Positions 8,158 through 19,105 are shown, counted from the stretch's first letter. The stretch: DNA of 64,000 nt from Sphingobium sp. DEHP117 (GCF_030867385.1 NZ_JAPFBJ010000001.1:1054001-1118000); one strand, 5' to 3'. The notes: generated from the sequence alone by a model not told the origin. Numbers and translations: made by a program.

Positions 8158-8327
8158 CTAGGGGCTGTGGGGATTCAGTTCAGATGGAGCCGGGGCCGCA
8201 GGCGACCGCAGGGCAAAAGGGGGATTTTCGAGCATCGGAGCGCAGCGTACTTAAAGGTACGTGAGCACCGAAGCACAGAAAATCGCGCTTTGCAGGCCTA
8301 TATGGACTGAGTCCCCACAGCTCCTAG
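8158..8327. repeat. 170-bp terminal-inverted-repeat element, copy 1 (MITE-like)
   Basis: Exactly 170 bases, matching the second copy at 55323-55492 with seven substitutions and no gaps. The ends are inverted repeats of about 24 bases starting CTAGGGGCTGTGGGG. The inside is also an imperfect palindrome around CGTAC-TTAAAG-GTACG, so the whole element can fold into one long hairpin. It has no coding capacity. CTAG at both ends fits a four-base YTAR target duplication as made by IS5-family transposases, so a non-autonomous derivative is inferred. It lies 107 bases before trmFO. Confidence 0.85.
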
Positions 8328-8434
8328 CGCGTGCTGAAGGCCACACAATCCTGTCGAGCTCAAATTTTTCGATAGCGCGATCGATCGCCCCGACCGCCCT
8401 ATCCAAGCCTGGTAAAGCGCGTTATGGCGCGCCG

Positions 8435-9784
8435 ATGACGCATCAGGTACATATCATCGGCGGCGGCATGGCGGGGTCCGAGGCGGCATGGCAGCTTGCC
8501 CAGGCAGGGATTAAGGTGCGCCTCTCGGAAATGCGCGGCGCAGGCCACATGACGCCCGCGCATCAGACCGATGGCCTAGCAGAACTGGTCTGCTCCAACA
8601 GTTTCCGTTCCGACGATGCACAGAACAACGCCGTCGGCCTGTTGCATCAGGAAATGCGCGATCTCGGCTCGATCATCATGGCGCAGGCTGAGAAGGCGCG
8701 TGTGCCCGCAGGGTCGGCGCTGGCGGTGGACCGGGACATATTTTCCGCCCACGTCACCCGCGCGCTGTCCGATCATCCGAACGTGGAAATTGTGCGTGAG
8801 CGCATCGACGCCCTTCCCTCCTCTGGCCTCACTATCATCGCTACCGGCCCGCTCACCGCCGAGCCGCTGAGCCATAGCATCGGCGCGGCGACGGGGATGG
8901 ACAGTCTTGCGTTTTTCGATGCCATCGCACCCATCGTCTATCGCGACAGCATCGACATGGGCATCTGCTGGATGCAGTCGCGCTGGGACAAGGGCGAGAC
9001 CAAGGATTACATCAACTGTCCGATGGACAAGGCGCAATATGACGCCTTCGTCCAGGGCTTGCTCGATGGGCCCAAGACCGAATTCAAGGAATGGGAGACG
9101 AACACGCCCTATTTCGAGGGCTGCATGCCGATCGAGGTGATGGCGTCGCGCGGGGTCGAAACGCTGCGCCATGGTCCGATGAAGCCGATGGGCCTCGATG
9201 ATCCGCGCACCGGGCGCTGGCCCTATGCGGTGGTTCAGTTGCGGCAGGACAATGCGCTCGGCACGCTGTGGAACATGGTCGGCTTCCAGACCAAGCTCAA
9301 ACATGCCGCGCAGGTCGAGCTTTTTCGCACGATTCCTGGGCTGGAGCAGGCGGAGTTCGCGCGTTTGGGCGGGCTGCATCGCAATACCTTCATCCAGTCG
9401 CCCAGGTTGCTGGATGCGACTTTGCGCTTGAAGTCCGCGCCGCACATCCGTTTCGCCGGGCAGATGACCGGTTGCGAAGGCTATGTCGAAAGCGCCGCCA
9501 TCGGTCTGATTGCCGCGCGCTTTGCGGTGGCGGAATTGGGCGGACGAACACTCCCCCCGCCGCCGGTGACGAGCGCGCTTGGCGCTTTGCTCAGTCATGT
9601 GACCGGGGGAGCGGAGGCCGATACGTTCCAACCCATGAACGTCAACTTCGGCCTGATGCCTCCGCCAGACGGGCGCGTGAAAAAGAAGGAACGCAAGGCC
9701 GCCTACACCACGCGCGCCCGGGCGGATTTCGGCGCATGGGCGCGGGAGTTTGGTCTGTTGGAAGGCGCGGCCTTACCCGTCTGA
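8435..9784 (+). CDS. trmFO: Methylenetetrahydrofolate-tRNA-(uracil54-C5)-methyltransferase TrmFO
   Basis: TrmFO is a folate- and FAD-dependent enzyme that methylates U54 in the tRNA T-loop. The protein opens with the FAD-binding motif [18 protein letters not shown]. It contains [23 protein letters not shown] and [19 protein letters not shown], all typical of the family, and is 449 residues long. The ATG at 8435 places the dinucleotide-binding motif at residue 4, as expected. The longer open frame upstream would read through the 170-bp repeat and is rejected. GC content is back to the chromosomal norm, marking the end of the presumed acquired region. Confidence 0.96.
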   Translation: MTHQVHIIGGGMAGSEAAWQLAQAGIKVRLSEMRGAGHMTPAHQTDGLAELVCSNSFRSDDAQNNAVGLLHQEMRDLGSIIMAQAEKARVPAGSALAVDRDIFSAHVTRALSDHPNVEIVRERIDALPSSGLTIIATGPLTAEPLSHSIGAATGMDSLAFFDAIAPIVYRDSIDMGICWMQSRWDKGETKDYINCPMDKAQYDAFVQGLLDGPKTEFKEWETNTPYFEGCMPIEVMASRGVETLRHGPMKPMGLDDPRTGRWPYAVVQLRQDNALGTLWNMVGFQTKLKHAAQVELFRTIPGLEQAEFARLGGLHRNTFIQSPRLLDATLRLKSAPHIRFAGQMTGCEGYVESAAIGLIAARFAVAELGGRTLPPPPVTSALGALLSHVTGGAEADTFQPMNVNFGLMPPPDGRVKKKERKAAYTTRARADFGAWAREFGLLEGAALPV

Positions 9785-9838
9785 CCTGTTGGAAACGCCC
9801 CTGTCGGAAACCGGGCTGTAGGATCGCCAAAAAACACG

Positions 9839-9852
9839 TTTCCACGTGGAAA
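9839..9852. other. Perfect 14-bp palindrome TTTCCACGTGGAAA
   Basis: A perfect dyad between the convergent trmFO and EF-hand genes. Its core CCACGTGG and flanks resemble, with about three mismatches over 16 bases, the ParB target parS (TGTTNCACGTGNAACA). It could equally be a protein-binding site or a small hairpin acting as a convergent transcription barrier. No T-tract adjoins it. Confidence 0.4.
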
Positions 9853-9862
9853 AAGCCCTCTA

Positions 9863-10327
9863 CTAACACCGGCATTTGGGTTTGGGTTCCGGCTTCGGCG
9901 CCGTGGTGGCGAACTCCGTCCGGGTCAATTTCCCGTCGCCATTGCCGTCCGCCCCGGCAAAGCGATCCGCCGTCTTCACCGCCCACTCTTCAAAGCTCAA
10001 AAGGTTGTTGCCGTCCGTATCCAGCTTGCGGAAATCCCTGGTCCGGCTCCCCAGCATTTCGGTGCGGGTAATGATCGCGTCCCGGTTCCTGTCATAGCGG
10101 TTAAAGCGCTGCGCCTCGCGGTCTTCCGCCCGCGCTTCGGGCGGCATCGGCGGCGCTGCGCCAAAGGCGTTCTCGTCTCCCTCGGGCAGCCCTTCGTCCA
10201 CGGGTGATGAGGCGGAGGCAGGCACAAGCGCCCTCTCCCGCTGCCGCTCGGCATGTCCCTGCCACCAGAACAATCCCGCCGCCGCCATCAGCAGACCCGC
10301 CACCCCGCCCGCCACAAATCGGTTCAT
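9863..10327 (-). CDS. EF-hand calcium-binding protein with N-terminal membrane anchor
   Basis: A 154-residue protein with a hydrophobic N-terminus (about residues 5-23) that is a signal anchor or signal peptide. A Pro/Ala-rich linker follows, then EF-hand loops: DRNRDAIITRTE, DTDGNNLLSFEEW and DGNGDGKLTRTEF. The last two have the canonical calcium-ligand spacing. It should sit in the periplasm and bind calcium or act as a sensor; its partner is unknown. It ends in a Pro-Lys-rich tail with CRC. It lies 17 bases downstream of the squalene/phytoene-synthase-like gene on the same strand, so the two are probably co-transcribed. Confidence 0.8.
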   Translation of the reverse strand: MNRFVAGGVAGLLMAAAGLFWWQGHAERQRERALVPASASSPVDEGLPEGDENAFGAAPPMPPEARAEDREAQRFNRYDRNRDAIITRTEMLGSRTRDFRKLDTDGNNLLSFEEWAVKTADRFAGADGNGDGKLTRTEFATTAPKPEPKPKCRC

Positions 10328-10344
10328 GGACTTCCCCCACCCAC

Positions 10345-10995
10345 CTATCGCCCAAATAACTGGATGCGCATCATCCGTGCATAGAGGCCGGGCGTCAACA
10401 GCGGCGGCGCGCCCCTGCCCCGCCGCACATCAGCGATGGCAGGCCCGGCCAGCATTTTCAACATGCGGGGCAACGCGGCGGTAATGGCTGCCTGCGCAAC
10501 CTCCCGCCCGAGCTTAACGGCCTCTTCAGCCAGCGTAGCGTCGCTCAGATGCCCGGCCAGATCCCATAGCGCCCACACGCGCCCGGCCGCTGCGCGCTCC
10601 TCCGTGCGTTCAGGCGCCAATGCCGCAAACAACCCCTCCCCACGCCCCTGCGCATAACCCATTAGCATGTCGTGGGGGCCACCCTCGCCCCCGAGGATAA
10701 GCTCCTCCCACCCGTCGACCATCGCGACAAGGCCGGGCCGCGCCCGCTCAAACCCGTCGATCGCGCGGAGTGCCACCATATCCGGCGCGTCATGCTGAGA
10801 CGTTAGCCTGTCAGCCAGCAGCCCGTCCCGCCACCAGGCAAGGCGGATCTGCGCCATGATCGGCTCCCTCGCCGCGCGAGCGATATGGGCACATGCGTTG
10901 TCGAGCATGAAAATGCGCTCAACCCGCGCGCGCGCACGGCCAGCGCCAGCCGCGACAAGCGCCTGAAACGGGAGCATTTCCGCCGCGTCAGCCAT
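10345..10995 (-). CDS. Squalene/phytoene synthase family-like protein
   Basis: A 216-residue, helix-rich protein resembling the shorter members of the squalene/phytoene synthase fold: RIFMLDNACAHIARAAREPIMAQIRLAWWRDGL matches the segment around the first helices. The two aspartate-rich DxxxD motifs of true prenyl synthases are not evident. A catalytic role is therefore doubtful, and it may be closer to the non-catalytic NDUFAF6-like group tied to respiratory complex I assembly. The assignment to the fold is moderate; the function is unknown. It is followed closely by the EF-hand gene. Confidence 0.6.
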   Translation of the reverse strand: MADAAEMLPFQALVAAGAGRARARVERIFMLDNACAHIARAAREPIMAQIRLAWWRDGLLADRLTSQHDAPDMVALRAIDGFERARPGLVAMVDGWEELILGGEGGPHDMLMGYAQGRGEGLFAALAPERTEERAAAGRVWALWDLAGHLSDATLAEEAVKLGREVAQAAITAALPRMLKMLAGPAIADVRRGRGAPPLLTPGLYARMMRIQLFGR

Positions 10996-11136
10996 AGTTC
11001 AAGATTTTCTTAACTCCACCACATCACCAATTCTTAAGACCTCCGCCCTATCCCTTCACGATAGCTCGCAATGCGTCCGCGCGGCGGATGACCGCCGCTG
11101 CGTGCCATTCGGGATGTGGGACCAAGGCAAGGCAAT

Positions 11137-13401
11137 ATGGGCAATCGCATGGCACGGAAACCAAACGGGCAAAAGGGCTTTCTCGCCCGCCTGCTGCGCA
11201 ATCAGTCCGGCAACGTCCTGGCGATGACGGCGGCGTTCCTCATCCCGCTTCTGGGACTTGTCGGCGGCGGCGTTGATATGAGCCGCATTTATCTTGCCAA
11301 GACACGCCTGCAACAGGCGTGCGACGCAGGTGCTCTGGCGGGGCGGAAAGCGATGGCAGACGGAAGCTGGACGCCCGGTACTGCGACGAGCACCACAGAG
11401 GGTCGCGCCCTCAATATGTTTTCCGCGAATTTCAAGGATGGGTCTTTCGGAAGCGGCACTGTTACGAAAAACTTTTCAGAATCTGGTGGTGTCGTAAGCG
11501 GAACGGCGTCCGTCACCATGCCGATGATGGTCATCAAGGTCCTTGGCATCACGTCGAAGTCGATCAGCGTTTCCTGCACAGCCAAGATGGAAATCCCCAA
11601 CACCGACGTGATGTTCGTCATCGACAACACTGGCTCGATGAACTGTCAGGTCGCGCACAGCGGCTATAGTTGCCCCGGCGGCGATAATTATGGTGTCGAA
11701 GACAGCGTCGCGAAGATGAAAGGCCTTCGCTCCGCCATCAAGTGTTTCTACGAGGCGCTGGCGAAGATCGATACAACCGAAAACTGCGGCTCGACACCCT
11801 CGGGGACGGTAACAGCCCAGATACGCTTCGGATTCATGCCCTATTCCGTCAATGTGAACGTCGGCAAGTTGCTGCCGAACAGCTTCCTCGCCGACAGCTG
11901 GACCTACCAGTCGAGGGAGCCGATATACACGACAGTGTACGCATGGACGGCTGGAGCCGAAAGCGCGATCAGCTGGGGCAGTTGGCCCTCAAACCCGTCA
12001 AGCCTGACCAATGCGTCGACCTATTCCGGTTGGGGCGATATCAGCACATCGGGTAGCACCACCGTCACAGTCAATGGTGTGACATACACAAAGCGTCCGA
12101 CTGGGTACAACAGCACGACCTGCCTCCAGCTCAACACGATGACGCCAGACACTCTGCTTACCTACAGCTACACCACCAATCTCCAAACCGCAGGGGCAAC
12201 AGGCAGCAGCACCCCCACCTATCCCGCTGACACAGTTCAGACATTAAATTATTCGCAGGACGATGACCGGCAGGCAATCGGGTACCGGTACCGGTGGAGC
12301 ACCAGCGGAAGCGGGTCTTGCCGTCTGCAGAGCTCCAACAACTATCCCTATACGATCACGCGCACCGGTAGCTCGACCAAACCGCTGACCTGGACCAGCT
12401 ACAATAACCTGAGCGGCTGGACCTACAAGGAGATGTCTCACAATATCTCAGGTTTGAAGGCTGGCGGATCGAGCTGGAACGCCAGCGTTGCCCTGCCCCT
12501 GACCAGTGCGAACGGAGCGAGCGTCACCCTGTCCGGCTCGACAACGCCGACCTACCTCCAAGTAGTGGCCAACACCAATGTTGCCTGGACCGGCTGCATC
12601 GAGGAACGCCAGACTTTCCAGAACACCAATAGCAGCACGATTACTACTACCGACTGGAACCCGATACCCGCAACAGCGTACGACACGGATTTTGTCACTG
12701 TGCCGACTTCCAGCAATAGCGCGACTTTGTGGGGTCCGATTTTGCGCACAGCGACGTGGCTGCGTTATGACAATTCCGGCAACAAAACGCTGGCCCAAAC
12801 GACCAACGCTTCCCAGACCTCTCAACTTTCTTCCGTGGACTGTCCTACAGAGGCTAAGAAGCTTCAGGTCTGGTCCACAGCCAGCTCGTTGGAAACATAT
12901 CTTGCTAGCCTTGTTGCCGATGGAAGCACCTACCACGATATCGGCATGGTGTGGGGCGCCCGCTTCATTTCGCCGAGCGGGATATTCGCCAGCGAAAATG
13001 CCGCCACTCCCTCCGGCCAGCCTATTCAGCGCCATATTGTCTTCATGACCGATGGCGACACCAACACGAGTACGACCAATCACTCAGCCTATGGCGTGAC
13101 GTGGTGGAATCGCAGGCAGACCAGCTACGCGCCGAGCAGCTCCAACACCAACAGCATCGTGGACACCCGGCTTTCGGCGCTATGCAGTGCCATCAAGAAC
13201 CAGAACATAACGTTGTGGGTCGTCTCATATGGTGGCAGCGTGAATGCGACCACCGAAACGCGGCTTCAGAACTGCGCGTCGACACCCAACGCACCAAGCG
13301 CTGCGAACACCCATTTCTTTAGCGCGACCGATACAGCGACCTTGATCGCCAAGTTCAAGCAAATCGCGTCTGAGATCGCTGATCTGAGGCTGATAAGCTG
13401 A
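11137..13401 (+). CDS. TadG-like pilus-associated protein with von Willebrand factor A domain
   Basis: A protein of about 754 residues. The TadE/TadG-type N-terminus (RNQSGNVLAMTAAFLIPLLGLVGGGVDMSRIYLAKTRLQQACDAGALAG) contains one membrane segment. A split VWA domain follows: the metal-binding motif DVMFVIDNTGSMN lies near residue 160, and the later strand HIVFMTDGDTNTS near residue 635. Between them lies a long Ser/Thr/Asn-rich insertion with several cysteines, probably exposed at the surface. The ATG at 11137 has AAGG-rich sequence before it; a GTG at 11116 is possible. Two TadE-like genes follow with overlaps. The rest of a tad pilus locus is not in the window. Confidence 0.85.
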   Translation: MGNRMARKPNGQKGFLARLLRNQSGNVLAMTAAFLIPLLGLVGGGVDMSRIYLAKTRLQQACDAGALAGRKAMADGSWTPGTATSTTEGRALNMFSANFKDGSFGSGTVTKNFSESGGVVSGTASVTMPMMVIKVLGITSKSISVSCTAKMEIPNTDVMFVIDNTGSMNCQVAHSGYSCPGGDNYGVEDSVAKMKGLRSAIKCFYEALAKIDTTENCGSTPSGTVTAQIRFGFMPYSVNVNVGKLLPNSFLADSWTYQSREPIYTTVYAWTAGAESAISWGSWPSNPSSLTNASTYSGWGDISTSGSTTVTVNGVTYTKRPTGYNSTTCLQLNTMTPDTLLTYSYTTNLQTAGATGSSTPTYPADTVQTLNYSQDDDRQAIGYRYRWSTSGSGSCRLQSSNNYPYTITRTGSSTKPLTWTSYNNLSGWTYKEMSHNISGLKAGGSSWNASVALPLTSANGASVTLSGSTTPTYLQVVANTNVAWTGCIEERQTFQNTNSSTITTTDWNPIPATAYDTDFVTVPTSSNSATLWGPILRTATWLRYDNSGNKTLAQTTNASQTSQLSSVDCPTEAKKLQVWSTASSLETYLASLVADGSTYHDIGMVWGARFISPSGIFASENAATPSGQPIQRHIVFMTDGDTNTSTTNHSAYGVTWWNRRQTSYAPSSSNTNSIVDTRLSALCSAIKNQNITLWVVSYGGSVNATTETRLQNCASTPNAPSAANTHFFSATDTATLIAKFKQIASEIADLRLIS

Positions 13402-14012
13402 TGGTAATGCGCAAGATCATCTTCGATCGCCAAGGCACGGCGGTGACAGAATTCGGGTTGATCGCGCCCATGTTCGCCTTTCTATTGATGGGAACCTTGG
13501 ACATCGCACACACGCTCTACATGAAGGCCGTGCTCCAAGGGACTATTCAAAAGGCAGCTCGCGACAGCACACTGGAATCGGGCACAGCGTCGGCAACACA
13601 GACGACAATAGATGGACGCATTCGCTCGGCGGTAAAAAAACTCAATAGCTCGCTTGCGGATTCGGACATCGCAGTTGACCGGCGGTATTATAAGACCTTT
13701 TCGACCGCCGCTACTGCGCAGGCTGAGCCCCTGACGAGTGACGCCAATGCTAACGGCCAATGCGACGGCGGTGATCAGTATACCGATACAAACGGCGACG
13801 GAGATTGGGACAGCGACGGCAGCAGCTCGGGACAGGGCGGAGCGAGGGATATCACTGTCTACACGGTTACGGTCACCTATCCCCACATGTTTCCGCTGTG
13901 GAAGATGTTGGGCGCGTCTAACATTAACACCGTCACAGCCAAAACCGTAATGGCCAATCAGCCGTATGGGGCGCAGTCGCAGTTCTCAACCCCTATGACG
14001 AGGACTTGCTAA
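13401..14012 (+). CDS. TadE-like minor pilin with calcium-loop-like insert
   Basis: A 203-residue single-pass protein. The N-terminal TadE segment GTAVTEFGLIAPMFAFLLMGTLDIAHTLYM has the processing-like glycine/glutamate pattern before the hydrophobic stretch. In the middle, around residues 113-145, is an aspartate-rich piece (DANANGQCDGGD and DTNGDGDWDSDG) that looks like thrombospondin type-3 or dockerin calcium loops, unusual for this family. The start overlaps the stop of the VWA gene (TGATG) and its stop overlaps the next gene (TAATG), so the three are translationally coupled. It probably forms an envelope-anchored complex with them. Confidence 0.8.
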   Translation: MVMRKIIFDRQGTAVTEFGLIAPMFAFLLMGTLDIAHTLYMKAVLQGTIQKAARDSTLESGTASATQTTIDGRIRSAVKKLNSSLADSDIAVDRRYYKTFSTAATAQAEPLTSDANANGQCDGGDQYTDTNGDGDWDSDGSSSGQGGARDITVYTVTVTYPHMFPLWKMLGASNINTVTAKTVMANQPYGAQSQFSTPMTRTC

Positions 14013-14719
14013 TGCGCGCCCTAGACGCCCTGCGCCGGCTTTCGCGTCAAATGCGCCGCATAGGGCGAGACCGCAGCGCCATCGCCGTGGTCGAGTTCGC
14101 CGCGACACTTCCATTCCTGATGGTAACATTCATCAGCGCCACAGAGCTGACCAATTTCACCATTGTGCGCATGCGTGTGGGTCAGGTCGCGCTCCAAGTG
14201 GCTGACAATGCTTCTCGCATGGGTAGGGTCAGCCTGACCGGCAATCCCCAAGTGACGGAAACAGACATCAATGATTTGCTCACCGGTGCAGACATCCAAG
14301 CGAGAAATCTCAATTTGTATTCGCGCGGGCGGGTGATCGTCTCTAGCTTGGAGCCGACGGCTAACCCCAACACCGCAGGCACGTTCAAAATAAGGTGGCA
14401 GCGTTGTCGCGGCCTGAAATCTTCCGTTTCATCGTGGGGTGTTCAAGGCGCTGTAAATCTTAATGGAATGGGCCCCACGGGTCAGGTGGTCACCACACCG
14501 GATGACACCGGGGTGATGTTCGCTGAGATCTTTTACGATTATCAGCCGCTATTCGCCTCTGGCTTGGTGCCGCACACGACCATTCATGAGTTTGCCTCGA
14601 TGATCGTGCGCGACAGCCGCGACTATAATGGACCAACCAGCGGTACAGGAGCGAACGGGGGCGTCTACAACGCTGAATCCGCCACCGTCCACGCCTGCGA
14701 TCAGTTCACCACGACCTGA
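14012..14719 (+). CDS. TadE/TadG-family pilus assembly protein
   Basis: A 235-residue protein beginning with a basic arginine-rich stretch and then the TadE motif RSAIAVVEFAATLPFLMVTFISATELTNFTIVRMRVGQVALQVADNASRM. The remaining exported domain has two cysteines (WQRCRGL and VHACDQF) that may form a disulfide. The ATG at 14012 overlaps the previous stop (TAATG). It ends one base before the convergent pdhB gene, with no room for a terminator, so the two transcripts probably overlap. It is the third of three coupled genes for envelope-anchored Tad-type proteins. Confidence 0.8.
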   Translation: MRALDALRRLSRQMRRIGRDRSAIAVVEFAATLPFLMVTFISATELTNFTIVRMRVGQVALQVADNASRMGRVSLTGNPQVTETDINDLLTGADIQARNLNLYSRGRVIVSSLEPTANPNTAGTFKIRWQRCRGLKSSVSSWGVQGAVNLNGMGPTGQVVTTPDDTGVMFAEIFYDYQPLFASGLVPHTTIHEFASMIVRDSRDYNGPTSGTGANGGVYNAESATVHACDQFTTT

Positions 14720-14720
14720 T

Positions 14721-16136
14721 TTACCGATAACACACCTTCTTAGCCGCTGCGACCACACGCCCCGCATCGATCAACGCGGCCTTTTCGAGGTTCGCCGCAT
14801 AGGGTAGCGGGACATCCTCGTTGGTGACGCGCTGGACCGGAGCGTCGAGGTCGTCAAAGCCCTGTTCCATGCACACTGCCATGATCTCGCTGGCGATGGA
14901 GCATACTGGCCAGCCCTCTTCCACCACCACGACGCGGTTGGTTTTTTTAAGGCTTGCGAGTACCGTTTCCGTATCGAGCGGGCGCAATGTCCGCAGGTCT
15001 ATCACCTCGGCGCTGATGCCTTCTCCCGCCAGCGCTTCCGCCGCCTCCAGAGCGATGCCAACGCCGATCGAATAGCTGACCAACGTCACGTCCGCGCCCT
15101 CGCGCACGATGCGGGCTTTGCCTATGGGCAGGACATGGTCGTCCAACACCGGCACGTCGAAGCTGCGGCCGTAAACCAGCTCGTTTTCAAGGAACACCAC
15201 CGGATCGGTCGAGCGGATAGCCGCCTTCAGCAGTCCCTTGGCATCGGCGGCATCATAGGGCGCGATCACGATGAGACCGGGCACGGAGGCATACCATGGC
15301 CCGTAATTCTGGCTGTGTTGCGCGGCAACGCGGCTCGCCGCGCCGTTGGGGCCACGAAACACGACCGGGCAGCGCATCTGCCCTCCGGACATATAATTGG
15401 TCTTGGCAGCGGAGTTGATGATCTGGTCGATCGCCTGCATCGCGAAGTTGAAGGTCATGAACTCGATGACGGGCTTGAGGCCGCCCATCGCCGCGCCGAC
15501 GCCGACACCCGCAAAGCCATGCTCAGTGATCGGCGTGTCGATGACACGCTTGGGGCCGAATTCCTGCAACAGGCCCTGTGTCACCTTGTAGGCGCCCTGA
15601 TATTCGGCGACCTCCTCGCCCATCACAAACACCCGCTCGTCCGCGCGCATCTCCTCGGCCATCGCGTCGCGCAATGCCTCCCGCACGGTGAGCTTGGTAT
15701 AGCTTGTGCCGGCGGGGACGGCAGGATCGGACGCCGCGGCCTTGGCCTCGGTCACAAGTTGATCGGTGCCGGTCTCTGCGGGTGCCTTTTCAGGAGCAGC
15801 CTCCGGCGCGGCGGGCAGTGCGCTCTCCACCTGCGCTGGCGCTGGGGCCGGGGCGGCTTGCGCGGAAGGAGGCGGCACGGAAACCGCCTCTCCCTCGCCA
15901 GCCATCACGGCAATCACGGCACCCACCTTAACATTTTCGGTCCCCGCCGGGATCACAATCTGACCGATTACACCCTCATCTACTGCCTCGAATTCCATCG
16001 TCGCCTTGTCCGTCTCGATCTCGGCAAGCAGGTCTCCGGACTTAACGCTGTCGCCTTCCTTCACCATCCATTTGGCGAGGGTGCCTTCCTCCATCGTCGG
16101 GGAGAGCGCCGGCATTTTGATCTCGATACCCATCAA
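14721..16136 (-). CDS. pdhB: Pyruvate dehydrogenase E1 component beta subunit with lipoyl domain
   Basis: The E1-beta half of pyruvate dehydrogenase, which decarboxylates pyruvate and hands the acetyl group to lipoyl arms. Residues 1-80 form a lipoyl domain with the lipoylated lysine in [14 protein letters not shown]. An Ala/Pro-rich swinging linker (about 80-140) follows, then the transketolase-type E1-beta domain ([26 protein letters not shown]...). This lipoyl-E1-beta fusion is characteristic of alphaproteobacteria. The start overlaps the pdhA stop by four bases, so pdhA-pdhB form a coupled pair. Confidence 0.96.
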   Translation of the reverse strand: MMGIEIKMPALSPTMEEGTLAKWMVKEGDSVKSGDLLAEIETDKATMEFEAVDEGVIGQIVIPAGTENVKVGAVIAVMAGEGEAVSVPPPSAQAAPAPAPAQVESALPAAPEAAPEKAPAETGTDQLVTEAKAAASDPAVPAGTSYTKLTVREALRDAMAEEMRADERVFVMGEEVAEYQGAYKVTQGLLQEFGPKRVIDTPITEHGFAGVGVGAAMGGLKPVIEFMTFNFAMQAIDQIINSAAKTNYMSGGQMRCPVVFRGPNGAASRVAAQHSQNYGPWYASVPGLIVIAPYDAADAKGLLKAAIRSTDPVVFLENELVYGRSFDVPVLDDHVLPIGKARIVREGADVTLVSYSIGVGIALEAAEALAGEGISAEVIDLRTLRPLDTETVLASLKKTNRVVVVEEGWPVCSIASEIMAVCMEQGFDDLDAPVQRVTNEDVPLPYAANLEKAALIDAGRVVAAAKKVCYR

Positions 16137-17284
16137 TATGTCTCCACCAGAACATCAGTATAGAGCTCGGACGGTGCCGGCTCCGGCGCGGTTTCCGCGA
16201 AATCCGCGCTGTCGTTGACGATCTTGCGGATGCTCTGGTCGATGGTCTTGATCTCGTCCTCGCTCACGCCCGCCGCCGCGAGGTGCCTCTTGACGCTTTC
16301 GATCGGATCGGACTTTTCCCGCATTTCCTGCACTTCCTCGCGCGAGCGATATTTGGCTGGATCTGACATCGAGTGGCCGCGATAGCGATAGGTTTTCATT
16401 TCCAGCAGGATCGGGCCGTTGCCGCCCTGCACCCATTTCAGCGCTTCCTCCGTTGCGCCACGTACGGCGAGTACATCCATGCCATTGACCTGGAGGCCTG
16501 GGATGCGGAAGGATTCGCCGCGGCGGAACAACTTATCTTCGGCGGAAGAACGGTTGACCGAAGTGCCCATGGCGTACTGGTTGTTTTCGATCACGAAGAT
16601 GATCGGCAACTTCCACAGCTCCGCCATGTTGAAGCTTTCGTATACCTGGCCCTGGTTGGAAGCGCCGTCACCGAAATAGGCTACGCACACGCCGCCGTCA
16701 CCCTTGTATTTGTGTGCAAAGCCCAGGCCGGTACCCAGCGACACCTGCGCGCCTACGATACCGTGCCCGCCGAAAAACTTGTGCTCAACGCTGAACATGT
16801 GCATCGAGCCGCCCTTGCCCTTGGAAATGCCCGCTGCGCGCCCCGTCAGTTCAGCCATGATGAGATTGGGGTCGATACCATAAGCGAGCATGTGACCATG
16901 ATCGCGATAGCCGGTAATGACGCTGTCCTTGCCTGGTGTCAGTGCGGACTGAATGCCCACGGCGACCGCTTCCTGGCCGATGTAGAGGTGACAGAAGCCG
17001 CCGATCAGACCGAGGCCGTAGAGCTGACCTGCCTTTTCCTCAAACCTGCGGATGAGCACCATCTGGCGATAGAATTCCAGCAGCTCTTCTTTGCTCGCGG
17101 CGTAGTCTTGCGGCGTAGCCAGACGATTGCTCGTCGCTGGAGCCGACTGGCCTGACGGGGAAAGAGCTTTCTTGTTGCGAGAGGGCCTTTGAGCTGCACG
17201 CGCTGGCGGAGATTTTGCCAAGGGTTGAGCATCCTTCTTTTTCGCTGGGGAGAAGGAATGATTATAGAGCGCCGCGATGGACAA
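16133..17284 (-). CDS. pdhA: Pyruvate dehydrogenase E1 component alpha subunit
   Basis: The thiamine-diphosphate-binding alpha subunit of pyruvate dehydrogenase E1. The thiamine motif is visible as [52 protein letters not shown] carries the phosphorylation-loop-like segment of the family. The first 60 residues are a Lys/Pro/Ala-rich extension without clear fold. The start is uncertain: the frame opens with TTG at 17284, and the conserved part begins near [17 protein letters not shown]. The second gene, pdhB, overlaps by four bases. Confidence 0.95.
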   Translation of the reverse strand: MSIAALYNHSFSPAKKKDAQPLAKSPPARAAQRPSRNKKALSPSGQSAPATSNRLATPQDYAASKEELLEFYRQMVLIRRFEEKAGQLYGLGLIGGFCHLYIGQEAVAVGIQSALTPGKDSVITGYRDHGHMLAYGIDPNLIMAELTGRAAGISKGKGGSMHMFSVEHKFFGGHGIVGAQVSLGTGLGFAHKYKGDGGVCVAYFGDGASNQGQVYESFNMAELWKLPIIFVIENNQYAMGTSVNRSSAEDKLFRRGESFRIPGLQVNGMDVLAVRGATEEALKWVQGGNGPILLEMKTYRYRGHSMSDPAKYRSREEVQEMREKSDPIESVKRHLAAAGVSEDEIKTIDQSIRKIVNDSADFAETAPEPAPSELYTDVLVETY

Positions 17285-17367
17285 TCCATCAAAATTCGAA
17301 ATGAGCGCCTATTTGGTTAGAATAAATCAAATTCTCTAACCTCAACTGGTGTTCCGCCGCAAAAAGC

Positions 17368-17694
17368 TTAGTTGAGCGGCACCACCACCTCGTCAGGGTG
17401 CCCGACATTCAGCTCGCGCCGAATCAACTCGTCGGCGAGATCGGGGTCGACATGTGCGGGGTCGAGGAGCTGCACCCGGTTGACGATGCGGGCACGCTCA
17501 GCCTCGACAGACTTAAGCTCTGCCTTGCTGTCATGAAGCTGACTGCTATACCCGCCCCACGCGAGCAAACCGTTGCGGCTGAATATGGCATAGCCCAGCA
17601 ACATCGAAACAAGAAGCACAGCTAATGCCGGGCCCAGGGCCGACGAAAACAAGCTCCTAAGTTTCAGCAGATGCGCCATGAGCCTTTGAATCAC
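17368..17694 (-). CDS. ftsB: Septum formation initiator FtsB/DivIC family
   Basis: A 108-residue bitopic protein with a short cytoplasmic N-terminus, one membrane segment (about residues 18-37) and a heptad-rich coiled coil (YSSQLHDSKAELKSVEAERARIVNRVQLL). The C-terminal DLADELIRRELNVGHPDEVVV is typical of FtsB, which links FtsL and FtsQ in the divisome. The GTG at 17694 is chosen because GGAGGA lies at the right distance upstream; an ATG five codons later is possible. It sits downstream of eno on the same strand, a common alphaproteobacterial order (eno-ftsB-pdhA). Confidence 0.87.
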   Translation of the reverse strand: MIQRLMAHLLKLRSLFSSALGPALAVLLVSMLLGYAIFSRNGLLAWGGYSSQLHDSKAELKSVEAERARIVNRVQLLDPAHVDPDLADELIRRELNVGHPDEVVVPLN

Positions 17695-17779
17695 ACCGGA
17701 TTCCTCCGCGCAACCAAAAAATGGTTAACGCGCCAATTTTCATCGCATTCCGTGCTGGAAAGCTGCCCGGCGGCCGCAT

Positions 17780-19105
<1,326 letters not shown>

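Noticed and set aside
8261..8434. Upstream extension of the trmFO frame
   Set aside because: These codons come from the 170-bp repeat and non-coding DNA; the conserved FAD motif needs the start at 8435.
15135..16163. A 342-codon plus-strand frame
   Set aside because: It is antisense to pdhB. The His/Arg/Gly-rich shadow has no family pattern.
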